Shown: positions 1 through 7,973 of the stretch, in pieces
Position numbering within the stretch: position 1 is the stretch's first letter
How the letters are laid out: each line of letters starts with the position of its first letter
NCBI GenBank assembly: GCA_000431835.1
Contig: HF987922.1
Location: forward strand, 1 to 51,619
Direction of reading: 5' to 3'
Source of the DNA: Succinatimonas sp. CAG:777
Lineage (GTDB): Bacteria; Pseudomonadota; Gammaproteobacteria; Enterobacterales; Succinivibrionaceae
DNA length: 51,619 nt
The notes under the pieces: model-generated
The model's database searches: none
Told to the model about the DNA's origin: nothing
Seen by the model: only the letters and a program-made list of their open reading frames with translations
Program-made: the position numbers and the translations under genes

Positions 1-42
1 GAGAGGGGCGAGCCTAAACTCCCCCTACTCGATTTGTCTTAA

Positions 43-58
43 TGTTTCACGTGGAACA
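43..58. promoter_or_regulatory. parS: parS-like partition site 1
   Basis: The 16-mer TGTTTCACGTGGAACA matches the near-universal ParB-binding palindrome (TGTTNCACGTGNAACA). It is the first of four such sites in the first 1.7 kb. ParB loads here to form the partition complex on origin-proximal DNA. No parA or parB gene is visible in the window. Confidence 0.85.
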
Positions 59-243
59 TTTGGTGCTCTGATCTTTTTATTATCTTTTTGTTTTGAACAT
101 TTCATCTCTTTTCAGTTTAAATTTTCTACTATTCAAGAATGATTCAAAATTTTAATTTGATGTAATTTGTTTTGAAACTAGCAGTAATATTGATGTTTGA
201 AAAACTTGTCATTAATATTTCATGTCACTCAAAATCAGTTTAA

Positions 244-259
244 TGTTCCACATAGAACA
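244..259. promoter_or_regulatory. parS: Degenerate parS-like site
   Basis: TGTTCCACATAGAACA keeps both outer TGTTC/GAACA arms of the parS palindrome but has CATA where the strong sites have CGTG. It lies between two strong sites. It could be a weak or decaying ParB site. Confidence 0.5.
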
Positions 260-421
260 TTATAAATCTGTGGTGTCTACATATATCTTATTTTTTGTGT
301 TAAGCTCAATACTTTTTATTTTCTTATAATTATTATTCAATTTTTTGTATGACAAATTTTGAAATTTGTCTTATATTCTTTAATGAAATTTTATATCTGT
401 GTAAATTGATGTTATTGATAA

Positions 422-437
422 TGTTCCACGTGGAACA
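422..437. promoter_or_regulatory. parS: parS-like partition site 2
   Basis: TGTTCCACGTGGAACA is a perfect 16-bp palindrome and equals the strong parS form known in Pseudomonas. It is a likely ParB nucleation site. Confidence 0.9.
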
Positions 438-678
438 TTAATACTAAGAAATAAATATCATCTTGTATACCGTGGTTAGATGAACACTTTGTCGATATAA
501 ATGAGTACACGCGACAGCTAAGCGGACACTATTTTATATTTGTAGCAGTTTACCCGAATTTTTTTCTTTCAAATTCATCATTACTCCACCAAAGGAAAGA
601 CATAACCTTAAAGCGCAGTAATTTCGAAGTGAACTTATTTTAGATTTTCAGCTTTCACCAGCTACCTGTCTTCAACAC

Positions 679-807
679 ATGGGATGTTTTAAGACAGCAG
701 CTGATGCTGTAATGGACAGAATTCTGAACAATTACCAACATATACTGCTAGAAGGTCAATCTCAATGCTCTGAAAAGCCTAAGTTAAAAAATGAGGAGGT
801 TCAATAA
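679..807 (+). pseudogene. Small decayed ORF, 42 codons, function unknown
   Basis: An ATG-started frame of 42 residues ends at a TAA that overlaps the ATG of the next small ORF. The frame stays open 57 bases upstream of the ATG (from 622) without a clear ribosome site, as expected for a truncated larger gene. I do not recognise the product. It belongs to a run of short, broken frames between parS sites and may be what is left of an inserted accessory element. Confidence 0.35.
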
Positions 808-919
808 TGCCCTTTCCTAAAATAACTGAAGCTGTAATGGGGGTACTGAAAAATCCTCAAAAAGAGGCTGAAAATGGGTGTAATAGGTGTAAAGATGTAC
901 ATTACATCCATTACACATA
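807..919 (+). pseudogene. Small ORF, 37 aa, probably truncated by frameshift
   Basis: It is preceded by a strong ribosome site (GAGGAGG, centred about 10 bases before the ATG), so this was once a well-translated start. The frame reads 37 codons (MPFPKITEAVMG...) and stops inside the ORF at 874-1071, which lies in another phase. A single indel near the repetitive GGTGTAATAGGTGTAA tract would join the two. Function not recognised. Confidence 0.4.
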
Positions 920-1071
920 ATAAATCTGCACCTCTTAATAAGGAAGAAGTTAAAGAGCTTTACCTAAAATTAAGAACCTCAGGTGTTGATCATATAGCAA
1001 ACATTTTCCACCGTTCTATAGGTCATAGTTCTCTTTGTACACTACAACGGTTAGTGAATTCTATGCTTTAA
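874..1071 (+). pseudogene. Small ORF of 65 aa, likely central part of the decayed gene
   Basis: An open frame of 65 codons has no good ribosome site of its own and overlaps the end of the preceding small ORF. The middle (NKEEVKELYLKLRTSG...) looks like a helical protein of low codon bias. It stops just where a different frame picks up a charged coiled-coil-like stretch. It is most simply read as one piece of a gene broken by several frameshifts. Family not recognised. Confidence 0.35.
877..892 (+). repeat. 16-bp direct repeat, copy 1
   Basis: GGTGTAATAGGTGTAA occurs here and again at 1392-1407 in the same orientation. Each copy is itself a near tandem of GGTGTAA. Right after this copy the inverse form (ATTACATCCATTACAC) follows at 901-916, giving a locally inverted arrangement. 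It could be an iteron-like binding site or the scar of an element. Confidence 0.6.
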
Positions 1072-1346
1072 AGGCCTATCAAGAACGCAAAAGTTCTGAG
1101 GAGAAGTTAAGTGCAACTATTGATAAACAAATAACGAGATATCAACTCTTACAACTAAGGTATCTTAGCTTGGAATCAACTATAGCTGGTTGCTCTCTGA
1201 AAATAACGCACTAAGAGATAAGGTCAATGCTTTAAGTAGAGAGAGCTGATGATCGTGAAAAGTATCAGTATCTAGAAGGAATGTCGATCCTGCTCAAAAG
1301 AGCCAGCTCAGATCCTGAAGGTATTAGCAAACTGTTAGAGGAATAA
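1029..1346 (+). pseudogene. Frameshifted coiled-coil-like gene remnant
   Basis: Three consecutive frames read one plausible charged helical protein. Frame A (1029-1214) gives a stretch around YQERKSSEEKLSATID. Frame B (from about 1181 to 1249) continues with LLSENNALRDKVNALSRES. Frame C (from 1248) ends with DPEGISKLLEE and a TAA at 1344-1346. Each frame stops shortly after the next takes over, which is the signature of indel decay. The intact gene would encode a small coiled-coil protein of about 100 residues, possibly phage- or plasmid-derived. I cannot name it. Confidence 0.5.
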
Positions 1347-1391
1347 AATAAGAAAAATAATGTGAAGAAGGAAAAGAAGTAGCCTATTTTA

Positions 1392-1407
1392 GGTGTAATA
1401 GGTGTAA
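1392..1407 (+). repeat. 16-bp direct repeat, copy 2
   Basis: Exact second copy of GGTGTAATAGGTGTAA, 515 bp downstream of the first, just after the decayed coiled-coil gene. The two copies roughly flank the degraded segment. Confidence 0.6.
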
Positions 1408-1645
1408 TAAAGTAGGTAACCAGCGTCAGTGGATGAATTTTTATACTAGATAATTTTCTTGTGAAGTTACTTACCTTATTGAAATATTCATAGATTTCTT
1501 CTGATAACATACCTTATAAGCATATAAGTTATCAGTAATGATGTTTTGTGAGGTTCTAATTTTATATCTCATGGATATCGTTAATATTAATTTCTAAAAT
1601 GTGATTAGAAGTATCATTAGATAAAGTTTTTTAAAGAAAACAGAA

Positions 1646-1661
1646 TGTTCCACGTGGAACA
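1646..1661. promoter_or_regulatory. parS: parS-like partition site 3
   Basis: A second perfect TGTTCCACGTGGAACA palindrome, 1.2 kb from the previous one and just beyond the glyS terminator. With the sites at 43 and 422 it makes a ParB-loading cluster. Confidence 0.9.
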
Positions 1662-1690
1662 AATATGTAGAAATAAGGATGTTTACAATT

Positions 1691-1729
1691 AAAAAAGCGA
1701 TACCAAATATAAAGTTATGGTATCGCTTT
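1691..1729 (-). terminator. Rho-independent terminator of glyQS
   Basis: A perfect 12-bp stem (1694-1705 with 1718-1729) is followed on the minus strand by a run of six T. It lies 20 bases past the glyS stop codon. Confidence 0.9.
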
Positions 1730-1748
1730 GGTAGATGATATGAGTTAA

Positions 1749-3815
1749 TTAGTAAAGAACAGATATATCTGCAGTTTTTCCAATTAAATCATGTAATGAA
1801 ACTAATAAATGTAAACGATTCTCTTTAATCTTAGGATCGTCAGCATTTACCATTACATGCTCAAAGAAGTTATCAACAGGCTCCTTTAACTCAGATAATG
1901 TAGCTAAAGCACAGGTGTAATCACCTTCTGAATATAACTTATTAACTTTTGGAGAGATTGTGTCTAAAGCTGTAGCTAGAACAACTTCATCCTTTTCAGA
2001 TAATAATAGTTTATCAACTGAGCCTTCACCTAAATTGGCTTTGCTTAAGATATTGTTAATTCGCTTATAAGCAGATGCAAGATTTTCTGCTTCAGGTAAA
2101 TCTTTAAATGATTTAACAGCTTTAACTCTCTTATCGAAGTCTAATAAGTTTTCAGGTTTTGTTGAAAGAACAGCTAAGAAGATCGAAGCTTCAATATTTT
2201 GATCCTGGTAGTAAGCTTTTAGTCGGTTATAAACGTAGTTAATAACCTGATCCTTGGTTGACTCAGATTTAACCTTGTCACCTAAAATCATGCAAGCTTC
2301 ATCAATTACTGAAGCAAAGTTAAAGTCTAACTTGTTCTCTAATACGATTCTGATTAACCCGATTGCAGCTCTTCTTAAACCGAAAGGATCTTTATCACCT
2401 TTAGGTAGCTGGTTGATACCAAAAATACCAACTAGAGTAATAACTTTTTCAGCTAAACTTACAGCCATTTCGACAGGTTTTGTTGGAATTGAATCACCTG
2501 CAAATCTTGGTAGATACTGTTCGAAAATTGCCTGAGATACATCTTTATCTTCACCATCTAACTCTGCGTAATGCATACCCATAACGCCTTGAGTATCGGT
2601 AAATTCAGTTACCATAGTAGAAGCAAGATCGCACTTTGCTAAATGAGCTGCGCGAGCAGATTTAGACTCATCAGCACCTATTAACTTAGCAATATAAATA
2701 GCTAACTTCTCAACACAATCAGATCTAAATGCTAATGTACCAATATCTTTCTGGTAAACAATATTCTTTAGTTTGTCGAAGAAGTACTCTAATGAGTGTT
2801 TTCTATCAGTATTGAAGAAGAATTCTGCATCTGAAAGGCGTGGTCTTACGACTCTCTCATTGCCTGAGATTAATGATGTAGGATCTTTAGGATTAATGTT
2901 AGAAGCAAAAGCAAAAGCTGGTAACAGCTTGTTGTTTTGATCATAGATTGGGAAATACTTCTGATCGCCTTTCATGGTATAAACCAATGCTTCAGCTGGT
3001 ACCTTTAAGAATCTGTCTTCGAAGGTAGCCTTGAAGATATGTGGTTCTTCAACGATTGAAGTAACTTCTTCTACTAGAGCATCATCAAGATCAGCTTTAC
3101 CGTTTACTGAATTAGCAATATCGGTTACCTGCTTAATGATTGACTGTTTACGTTCATCATAATCAGCAACAACGCAACCCTCGTTTCTTAACTGCTCTAC
3201 ATAAGTATCAGCTGATTTTAAAGTAACTTTTTGTGAGCCTAAGAATCTGTGACCATTAATAATCTTTGAAGACTCAACACCTAGAATGCTACCTGGTATT
3301 AAATCCTCACCGTATAGCATACATAGAGTATGAACAGGACGAACGAATTCCTCACGCTGGTTGCCCCAGTGCATTAAGCGTGGGATTGGAAGAGCTTTTA
3401 ATGCGTTTTTGAACATCTCAGGTACAACGTTAACAGTTTCCTGACCTTTCTTAGTGGTCTTAATGTAAAGCCACTCGCCCTTGTCTGTCTTTAGTCTGTC
3501 AGCCTGCTCAACGGTTATTCCGTTGGCTTTTGCCCAACCTAAAGCTGCTTTTGTAGGAGCTCCGTTTGCATCGAAAGCTGCTTTAATTGCAGGTCCTTTG
3601 ATCTCTACTTCTTTATCTTTCTGCTTATCAGCTAAGTCAGAAATGAATAAAGCTAATCTTCTAGGGGTTGCGTACCACTTTGATGCTGAAAAAGCCAATC
3701 CTTCATCTTTTAATTGTTTTACAAAAGAATCGTGAAGTGACTGTGCAAGGTTACGCAGTGATTTTGGTGGTAACTCTTCTGTACCTAATTCCAATAATAA
3801 ATTCTTTGTAGTCAT
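1749..3815 (-). CDS. glyS: Glycyl-tRNA synthetase beta subunit
   Basis: The 688-residue product matches the usual length of bacterial GlyS. It opens with the family's N-terminal signature (LLLELGTEELPPKSL), and the C-terminal part is the anticodon-binding-like domain. GlyS forms an alpha2beta2 enzyme with GlyQ that charges tRNA-Gly with glycine in the cytoplasm; the beta subunit supplies tRNA recognition. The gene follows glyQ after a 15-base gap, so the two are co-transcribed, and a strong terminator lies just past the stop. The two-subunit form is typical of gammaproteobacteria. Confidence 0.97.
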   Translation of the reverse strand: MTTKNLLLELGTEELPPKSLRNLAQSLHDSFVKQLKDEGLAFSASKWYATPRRLALFISDLADKQKDKEVEIKGPAIKAAFDANGAPTKAALGWAKANGITVEQADRLKTDKGEWLYIKTTKKGQETVNVVPEMFKNALKALPIPRLMHWGNQREEFVRPVHTLCMLYGEDLIPGSILGVESSKIINGHRFLGSQKVTLKSADTYVEQLRNEGCVVADYDERKQSIIKQVTDIANSVNGKADLDDALVEEVTSIVEEPHIFKATFEDRFLKVPAEALVYTMKGDQKYFPIYDQNNKLLPAFAFASNINPKDPTSLISGNERVVRPRLSDAEFFFNTDRKHSLEYFFDKLKNIVYQKDIGTLAFRSDCVEKLAIYIAKLIGADESKSARAAHLAKCDLASTMVTEFTDTQGVMGMHYAELDGEDKDVSQAIFEQYLPRFAGDSIPTKPVEMAVSLAEKVITLVGIFGINQLPKGDKDPFGLRRAAIGLIRIVLENKLDFNFASVIDEACMILGDKVKSESTKDQVINYVYNRLKAYYQDQNIEASIFLAVLSTKPENLLDFDKRVKAVKSFKDLPEAENLASAYKRINNILSKANLGEGSVDKLLLSEKDEVVLATALDTISPKVNKLYSEGDYTCALATLSELKEPVDNFFEHVMVNADDPKIKENRLHLLVSLHDLIGKTADISVLY

Positions 3816-3830
3816 GATTAAATCCTAATC

Positions 3831-4751
3831 TTACTTAGCAGACTCATTCTTGCACATAGGGAAACCTAAAGCTTCTCTTGACTTGTAATATGCTTCAGCA
3901 ACAGTTTTAGATAGTGTTCTAATTCTTAAAATGTAACGCTGTCTTTCAGTTACTGAGATAGCATGTCTTGCATCTAATAAATTAAAGCAGTGAGCTGCTT
4001 TTAAAATTCTTTCGTAAGCTGGTAATGGTAATGGTTTCTCAAGATTTAATAAATCGCTACTTTCCTTTTCCATCTGATCGAACATCTTGAATAAGAAGTC
4101 AGTATCAGCGTATTCAAAGTTATAAGTTGACTGCTCAACTTCGTTCTGATGGAAAACGTCTCCGTAAGTAACATCACCATTTGCTGTATGAGCCCAAATT
4201 AAATCATATACGGTCTTTTTCTTTTGTATGTACATAGCAAGTCTTTCTAGACCGTATGTTAATTCGCCTGTTACAGGAAAACACTCAAGACCACCAACCT
4301 GTTGGAAGTATGTGAACTGTGAAACTTCCATGCCGTTTAACCAGATTTCCCAACCTAAACCCCATGCACCTAATGTAGGGTTTTCCCAGTTGTCTTCAAC
4401 AAATCTGATATCATTTTCGGTAGGATCAAAACCTAATTCCTTTAATGAACCTAAATATAGATCCTGAATGTTATCTGGAGAAGGCTTTAAAATTACCTGA
4501 AACTGATAGTAGTGCTGTAATCTGTTAGGGTTTTCACCATATCTACCATCAGTAGGTCTTCTTGATGGTTGTACGTATGCACATGAAATTGGCTCTGGAC
4601 CTAATGATCTTAAGAAAGTCATAGGGTGAGAAGTTCCTGCACCAACTTCCATATCAAAAGGTTCAGCGATCATGCAACCATGACGCATCCAATAATCTTG
4701 AAGGGTAAGAATTAAGCCCTGAAATGTTTGAAGGTCGTATTTGTTAGACAT
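3831..4751 (-). CDS. glyQ: Glycyl-tRNA synthetase alpha subunit
   Basis: The product contains the catalytic class II core. Family signatures are visible: TFQGLILTLQDYW at the N-terminus, then GAGTSHPMTFLRSLGPEP and RRPTDGRYGENPNRLQHYYQ. The alpha subunit binds ATP and glycine and makes glycyl-adenylate. I place the start at 4751 (306 aa, close to the 303 of E. coli) because an AAGG ribosome site precedes it. An upstream in-frame start at 4802 would add 17 hydrophobic residues absent from the family. It is first in the glyQ-glyS operon. Confidence 0.96.
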   Translation of the reverse strand: MSNKYDLQTFQGLILTLQDYWMRHGCMIAEPFDMEVGAGTSHPMTFLRSLGPEPISCAYVQPSRRPTDGRYGENPNRLQHYYQFQVILKPSPDNIQDLYLGSLKELGFDPTENDIRFVEDNWENPTLGAWGLGWEIWLNGMEVSQFTYFQQVGGLECFPVTGELTYGLERLAMYIQKKKTVYDLIWAHTANGDVTYGDVFHQNEVEQSTYNFEYADTDFLFKMFDQMEKESSDLLNLEKPLPLPAYERILKAAHCFNLLDARHAISVTERQRYILRIRTLSKTVAEAYYKSREALGFPMCKNESAK

Positions 4752-4891
4752 CTGAATTAAACCTTGCAAAAAAGATAATATAAAGTGAGTGATTAAACTC
4801 ACATCGAAAATAAAAATATGTTACATTTTACCATTAACGGCTTGATAATTGCGCTTTTTAGCAAAAAAGGAACAGCTTTTTAAAACAGAAA

Positions 4892-5119
4892 TTATTCTTT
4901 CTTTTTAACGACGAAAAGACATGGATTTTTTTCGTCAGGCAATGAAACAAGAGTGTGATTCATGAACTTACAAAAGGCTGGTATATCTCGCAAAGAAACA
5001 GGATCGTCTGATAAGAGTTCAAAAACTTGACCTGGTAGACCTGCTCTAACGGCATTTCTTAAAATTGTTAGAGGTTCAGGACAGCAAAGTCCACGACAAT
5101 CTAGTTTAACGATATCCAT
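4892..5119 (-). CDS. tusA: Sulfur carrier protein TusA
   Basis: A 75-residue SirA/TusA-fold protein with the Cys-Pro-x-Pro signature (LCCPEPL) near residue 15. The cysteine carries persulfide sulfur. In the known pathway TusA takes sulfur from IscS and passes it to TusBCD for the 2-thiouridine of tRNA wobble positions. The start at 5119 is preceded by AAGG at good spacing; a longer TTG-started version is less likely. It is a single gene upstream of glyQ. Two neighbouring cysteines occur where many homologues have one before CPEP. Confidence 0.9.
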   Translation of the reverse strand: MDIVKLDCRGLCCPEPLTILRNAVRAGLPGQVFELLSDDPVSLRDIPAFCKFMNHTLVSLPDEKNPCLFVVKKKE

Positions 5120-5194
5120 AAAATCAGCCTTCAAAATAAGCTACATCAACGGACACAATTTTACAAAAATTTTAAAAAGAAAACTAAAAAATTG

Positions 5195-5222
5195 TTGTTA
5201 TTTAGAAAAAGTTCTGTATAAT
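5195..5222 (+). promoter_or_regulatory. Sigma70-type promoter of tRNA-Thr
   Basis: A -35-like TTGTTA (5195-5200) and a perfect -10 TATAAT (5217-5222) are separated by 16 bases. They are followed by a GC-rich discriminator (GGACCCC), as in stringently controlled stable-RNA promoters. Confidence 0.75.
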
Positions 5223-5239
5223 AGGACCCCGTGAAATGT

Positions 5240-5315
5240 GCTGGCATAGCTCAGTTGGTAGAGCACCTGTTTTGTAAACAGGGGGTCGTGGGTTCAAGCC
5301 CTACTGCCAGCACCA
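5240..5315 (+). tRNA. tRNA-Thr (anticodon UGU)
   Basis: A 76-nt tRNA with a perfect 7-bp acceptor stem (GCTGGCA/TGCCAGC), D-arm AGCTCAGTTGGTAGAGC, anticodon stem CCTGT/ACAGG with loop TTTGTAA and anticodon TGT at 5273-5275, T-loop GGTTCAAGCC, discriminator A and encoded CCA. It reads ACA threonine codons. It stands alone rather than in a tRNA cluster. Confidence 0.97.
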
Positions 5316-5446
5316 CTTTAAACCTCTCTAATTTCTTGATTTTCCTCAAAAAAATAAAATTGATAGATGGCAAACTGCAGGTTTATTGTCTTTGTAGTTT
5401 GGTATTGTCATGCTTCATAAGAACATCAGCTCTATCTTTTGATTAA

Positions 5447-5477
5447 TTGTCACTGATAGCCTTATGTGCTATATAAT
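5447..5477 (+). promoter_or_regulatory. Probable mutM promoter
   Basis: TTGTCA (5447-5452) and a perfect TATAAT (5472-5477) lie 25 bases before the mutM start. The spacer of 19 bases is longer than optimal. Confidence 0.5.
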
Positions 5478-5501
5478 TTCAGTTAACCAAGGAGATTATG
5501 T

Positions 5502-6320
5502 ATGCCTGAATTGCCAGAAGTTGAAGTTACCAAAAGAGGTATTGAAAAAACTCTTTTAAATTCAGTTATAAAGAAGGTTTATTTTGATGATAAGTCATTA
5601 CGAAAGCTCTTTTCTGAAGATCTTTATAAACTCGAGGGATCAACCGTAACTAATATTTCAAGACGTGGAAAATACATAGTAATCACTACTGATAAAGGTT
5701 ATTTGTTGCTACATTTAGGTATGACCGGCCACCTTAGAGTGTTAGATGAGAATGAACCAAGGCAATTGCATGATCATTTTGAGGTAGTAACCACTGCAGG
5801 AAAAGTAGTAAGGCTAAATGATGTAAGACGCTTTGGTTTAGTCTTATATTTTTCTTTAGATAATTCCCCTTATTCTAATGAGCCATTAAAAGATCTAGGC
5901 CCTGAACCATTCTCTGATGACTTTAATGTTGACTACCTCTTTAAAAGACTAAGTTGTCTAAAAAAGAGTGTTAAACAAGCATTGATGGATAATTCTGTAG
6001 TTGTAGGTGTTGGTAATATCTATGCTTCAGAGGTGCTTTTTGCAAGCAAGATAAGTCCTGAAAGAAAAGCAAATAAAGTAACATCTAAAGAATGTGAAAC
6101 TCTTGTTTCTAATATCAGAAAAATTCTATCTGAATCAATTAAAAAAGGCGGTACTACAATACGTGACTTTTCAGGCGCAGATGGGAAATTAGGTTACTTT
6201 GTTCAGAATCTATTTGTATATGGTCATGAAGGTGAACCTTGCAAGATTTGCAAGACTCCAATTAAGAGTATTGTTCAAGGTCAACGTTCAACCTTCTTCT
6301 GTCCACATTGTCAAAAGTAG
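5502..6320 (+). CDS. mutM: Formamidopyrimidine-DNA glycosylase
   Basis: Base-excision repair enzyme that removes 8-oxoguanine and formamidopyrimidines and nicks the abasic site. The invariant N-terminus MPELPEVE is present, with catalytic Pro2 and Glu3. The conserved lysine region (HLGMTGHLRV), the VGNIYASE helix-two-turn-helix and the C-terminal zinc finger (CKIC...CPHC) are all visible. At 272 aa it has normal family length. AAGGAG stands 9 bases before the ATG. It is monocistronic and convergent with coaD. Confidence 0.97.
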   Translation: MPELPEVEVTKRGIEKTLLNSVIKKVYFDDKSLRKLFSEDLYKLEGSTVTNISRRGKYIVITTDKGYLLLHLGMTGHLRVLDENEPRQLHDHFEVVTTAGKVVRLNDVRRFGLVLYFSLDNSPYSNEPLKDLGPEPFSDDFNVDYLFKRLSCLKKSVKQALMDNSVVVGVGNIYASEVLFASKISPERKANKVTSKECETLVSNIRKILSESIKKGGTTIRDFSGADGKLGYFVQNLFVYGHEGEPCKICKTPIKSIVQGQRSTFFCPHCQK

Positions 6321-6338
6321 AATTTAATGAACGCTTGT

Positions 6339-6812
6339 TTAGTGATTGTTAACGTAAGAATATACTGCTTCTGGAACGAATTTTGAGATATCACCTTTAT
6401 GTATGATAACTTCTCTAACTAAAGTTGATGAGATAAATGAAACAGAAGCATTTGTGGGTAGCATTACTATTTCCATATCAGGCATTGCGATCCTATACAT
6501 ACCAGCTAGTTGTGTTTCATAGTCATAGTCTGCCACGGTTCTAACACCTCTTACTAGAATATTGGCATTTTTCTCTTTTAAAAAATCTACAAGCATGCCA
6601 CTAAAACCAGTTACAGAGACGTTTGAGAGATCTTTAGTTGATTCTCGGCACAATAAAACACGTGTATCTAAATCAAATAATGTATGCTTTGAAGGGCTTT
6701 TAGCTACAGCAATAATGACTTTATCAAAGATTTTTGATGCTCTTTTTATAATATCTAAATGACCTAAGGTTAATGGATCAAAGGTACCTGGAAAAACAGC
6801 TAAAGTCTGCAT
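6339..6812 (-). CDS. coaD: Phosphopantetheine adenylyltransferase
   Basis: Catalyses the fourth step of coenzyme A synthesis, 4'-phosphopantetheine + ATP to dephospho-CoA. The nucleotidyltransferase signature is present at the N-terminus (FPGTFDPLTLGHLDII, TxGH form), as is the late SSTLVREV motif. At 157 aa it has standard length. It lies 3 bases downstream of opsX. In many gammaproteobacteria coaD sits beside LPS core genes, as here. Confidence 0.96.
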   Translation of the reverse strand: MQTLAVFPGTFDPLTLGHLDIIKRASKIFDKVIIAVAKSPSKHTLFDLDTRVLLCRESTKDLSNVSVTGFSGMLVDFLKEKNANILVRGVRTVADYDYETQLAGMYRIAMPDMEIVMLPTNASVSFISSTLVREVIIHKGDISKFVPEAVYSYVNNH

Positions 6813-6815
6813 GAT

Positions 6816-7871
6816 TTAAATCCCATATTTTTCACAAGCTTTGTTAAAAGCACTAATTACATCGCCAACTTGAATTTGTTGCATTGCATTCTCATCATGA
6901 ACGCGATATCTCCAGCCAGGTGTTTTACCTTGAAGTTCTTTGGTTGCAACTTGTTTGTAAACACTTACCTCAATATCACGATAGTTCCATGCACCAACTC
7001 TGTCTGGATTATGGATAGCAAATAAACCGATAACAGGTACTTTTTGTGAGGAAGCTAAGTGCATAGCAGCACTATCTGGAGATAACACTAATGATGTTTT
7101 GCTGATTACAGCTGCGAGGATTCTAAGTGAGGTCTTTCCGCAAAGATTTACACATTTATCATTGGTATTTTTATTGATTGATTCACATAAGCTCTTTTCA
7201 TATTCAGAATTAGAACCTAATAAGATGACATGAAAACCTTTGCTAAGAGCAAACTTGGCAAGTTTTGAATAACCTTCAACTGTCCAGTTCTTTGCCTTTT
7301 TAGCTGAAGCTGGGGCTATTGCAAATACCTTCTTGTTCCCACTGTTGATAAGTTTGTCGGCTGTAGCTAATTCGCTGTCGGATAGTTTGTAATTCCAGCT
7401 AGGTTGCAAATCGTCAAATCCAGCTTGTTTTGCAAATGCTAAAAATCCTGCTAATACATGAGGATTTGTTGGAGACTTTACTTGTCTGTTAATAAAAAGT
7501 AATTGTCCTTCTCTTCTGCGTTGAGCATCATAACCGTACTTCAATTTAGCTTTAATGAATAAAGAGAGTATAGATGACTTTATAGATGTTTGTAAATTGA
7601 ATAGAGCATTGAACTTAGTAGTTTTTAAGTTCTTATAAAGCTGGTAACCAGCTTTTAGAACACCTAACTTTTTTATGTCGACAGTGTCCATTGGAATTAA
7701 TGGTTGACCATTCTCATCAATAAATAGAGATGAGAATCTTTTATCGACAACAAAGTGTACATCAAGATCTTTATAAGTTTCATGTAAAGCATTTGCTAAG
7801 CCAAAAGCATTGATACAGTCACCTAATGCTGAGAGTCTTAAAACGCAAACAGATTTAATTGGATTTATCAT
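6816..7871 (-). CDS. opsX: LPS heptosyltransferase I (OpsX type, GT9)
   Basis: A GT9 glycosyltransferase of 351 aa. The N-terminal SVCVLRLSALGDCINA motif, an internal RREGQLLFINRQV segment and the sugar-nucleotide site region LVLSPDSAAMHLASS closely resemble Haemophilus OpsX rather than enterobacterial WaaC. The role is transfer of the first L,D-heptose onto Kdo in the LPS inner core at the cytoplasmic face. It is followed by coaD and divergent from kdkA, whose product phosphorylates the same Kdo. Specificity is inferred from similarity and context. Confidence 0.85.
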   Translation of the reverse strand: MINPIKSVCVLRLSALGDCINAFGLANALHETYKDLDVHFVVDKRFSSLFIDENGQPLIPMDTVDIKKLGVLKAGYQLYKNLKTTKFNALFNLQTSIKSSILSLFIKAKLKYGYDAQRRREGQLLFINRQVKSPTNPHVLAGFLAFAKQAGFDDLQPSWNYKLSDSELATADKLINSGNKKVFAIAPASAKKAKNWTVEGYSKLAKFALSKGFHVILLGSNSEYEKSLCESINKNTNDKCVNLCGKTSLRILAAVISKTSLVLSPDSAAMHLASSQKVPVIGLFAIHNPDRVGAWNYRDIEVSVYKQVATKELQGKTPGWRYRVHDENAMQQIQVGDVISAFNKACEKYGI

Positions 7872-7921
7872 AATGCTCCTAAATTTACTATCATAATTGT
7901 AGCATTATTACTTGTCTCATT

Positions 7922-7942
7922 CTAAGATAGCTCTTATCTTAG
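7922..7942. promoter_or_regulatory. Inverted repeat in the opsX-kdkA divergent region
   Basis: CTAAGATA and TATCTTAG are perfect 8-base arms around a 5-base centre, 32 bases before the kdkA start. It could be an operator or a 5' leader hairpin. A second 7-bp inverted repeat (7871-7877/7901-7907) overlaps the opsX start region. Confidence 0.35.
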
Positions 7943-7973
7943 TACAGATAGTCAATAATTGAATTATAGGAAT

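Larger units (their letters stand above)
1..678. other. Gene-poor, AT-rich origin-proximal stretch
   Basis: No convincing coding region is visible here. The DNA is very AT-rich and carries three of the four parS-like sites. No run of DnaA boxes was seen, so this is probably near the origin rather than the origin itself. The reading frame at 622-678 is open and in phase with the small ORF at 679, which suggests that part of a decayed gene begins before it. Confidence 0.6.

Noticed and set aside
1265..1510. Minus-strand open frame of 81 aa in the decayed region
   Set aside because: No ribosome site, hydrophobic nonsense-like composition, and it opposes a plus-strand remnant with coherent protein sequence.
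5231..5446. Open frame of 71 aa over the tRNA
   Set aside because: It is the well-known spurious translation of a tRNA gene (AQLVEHL...VVGSSPTAS). The tRNA-Thr explains the sequence.
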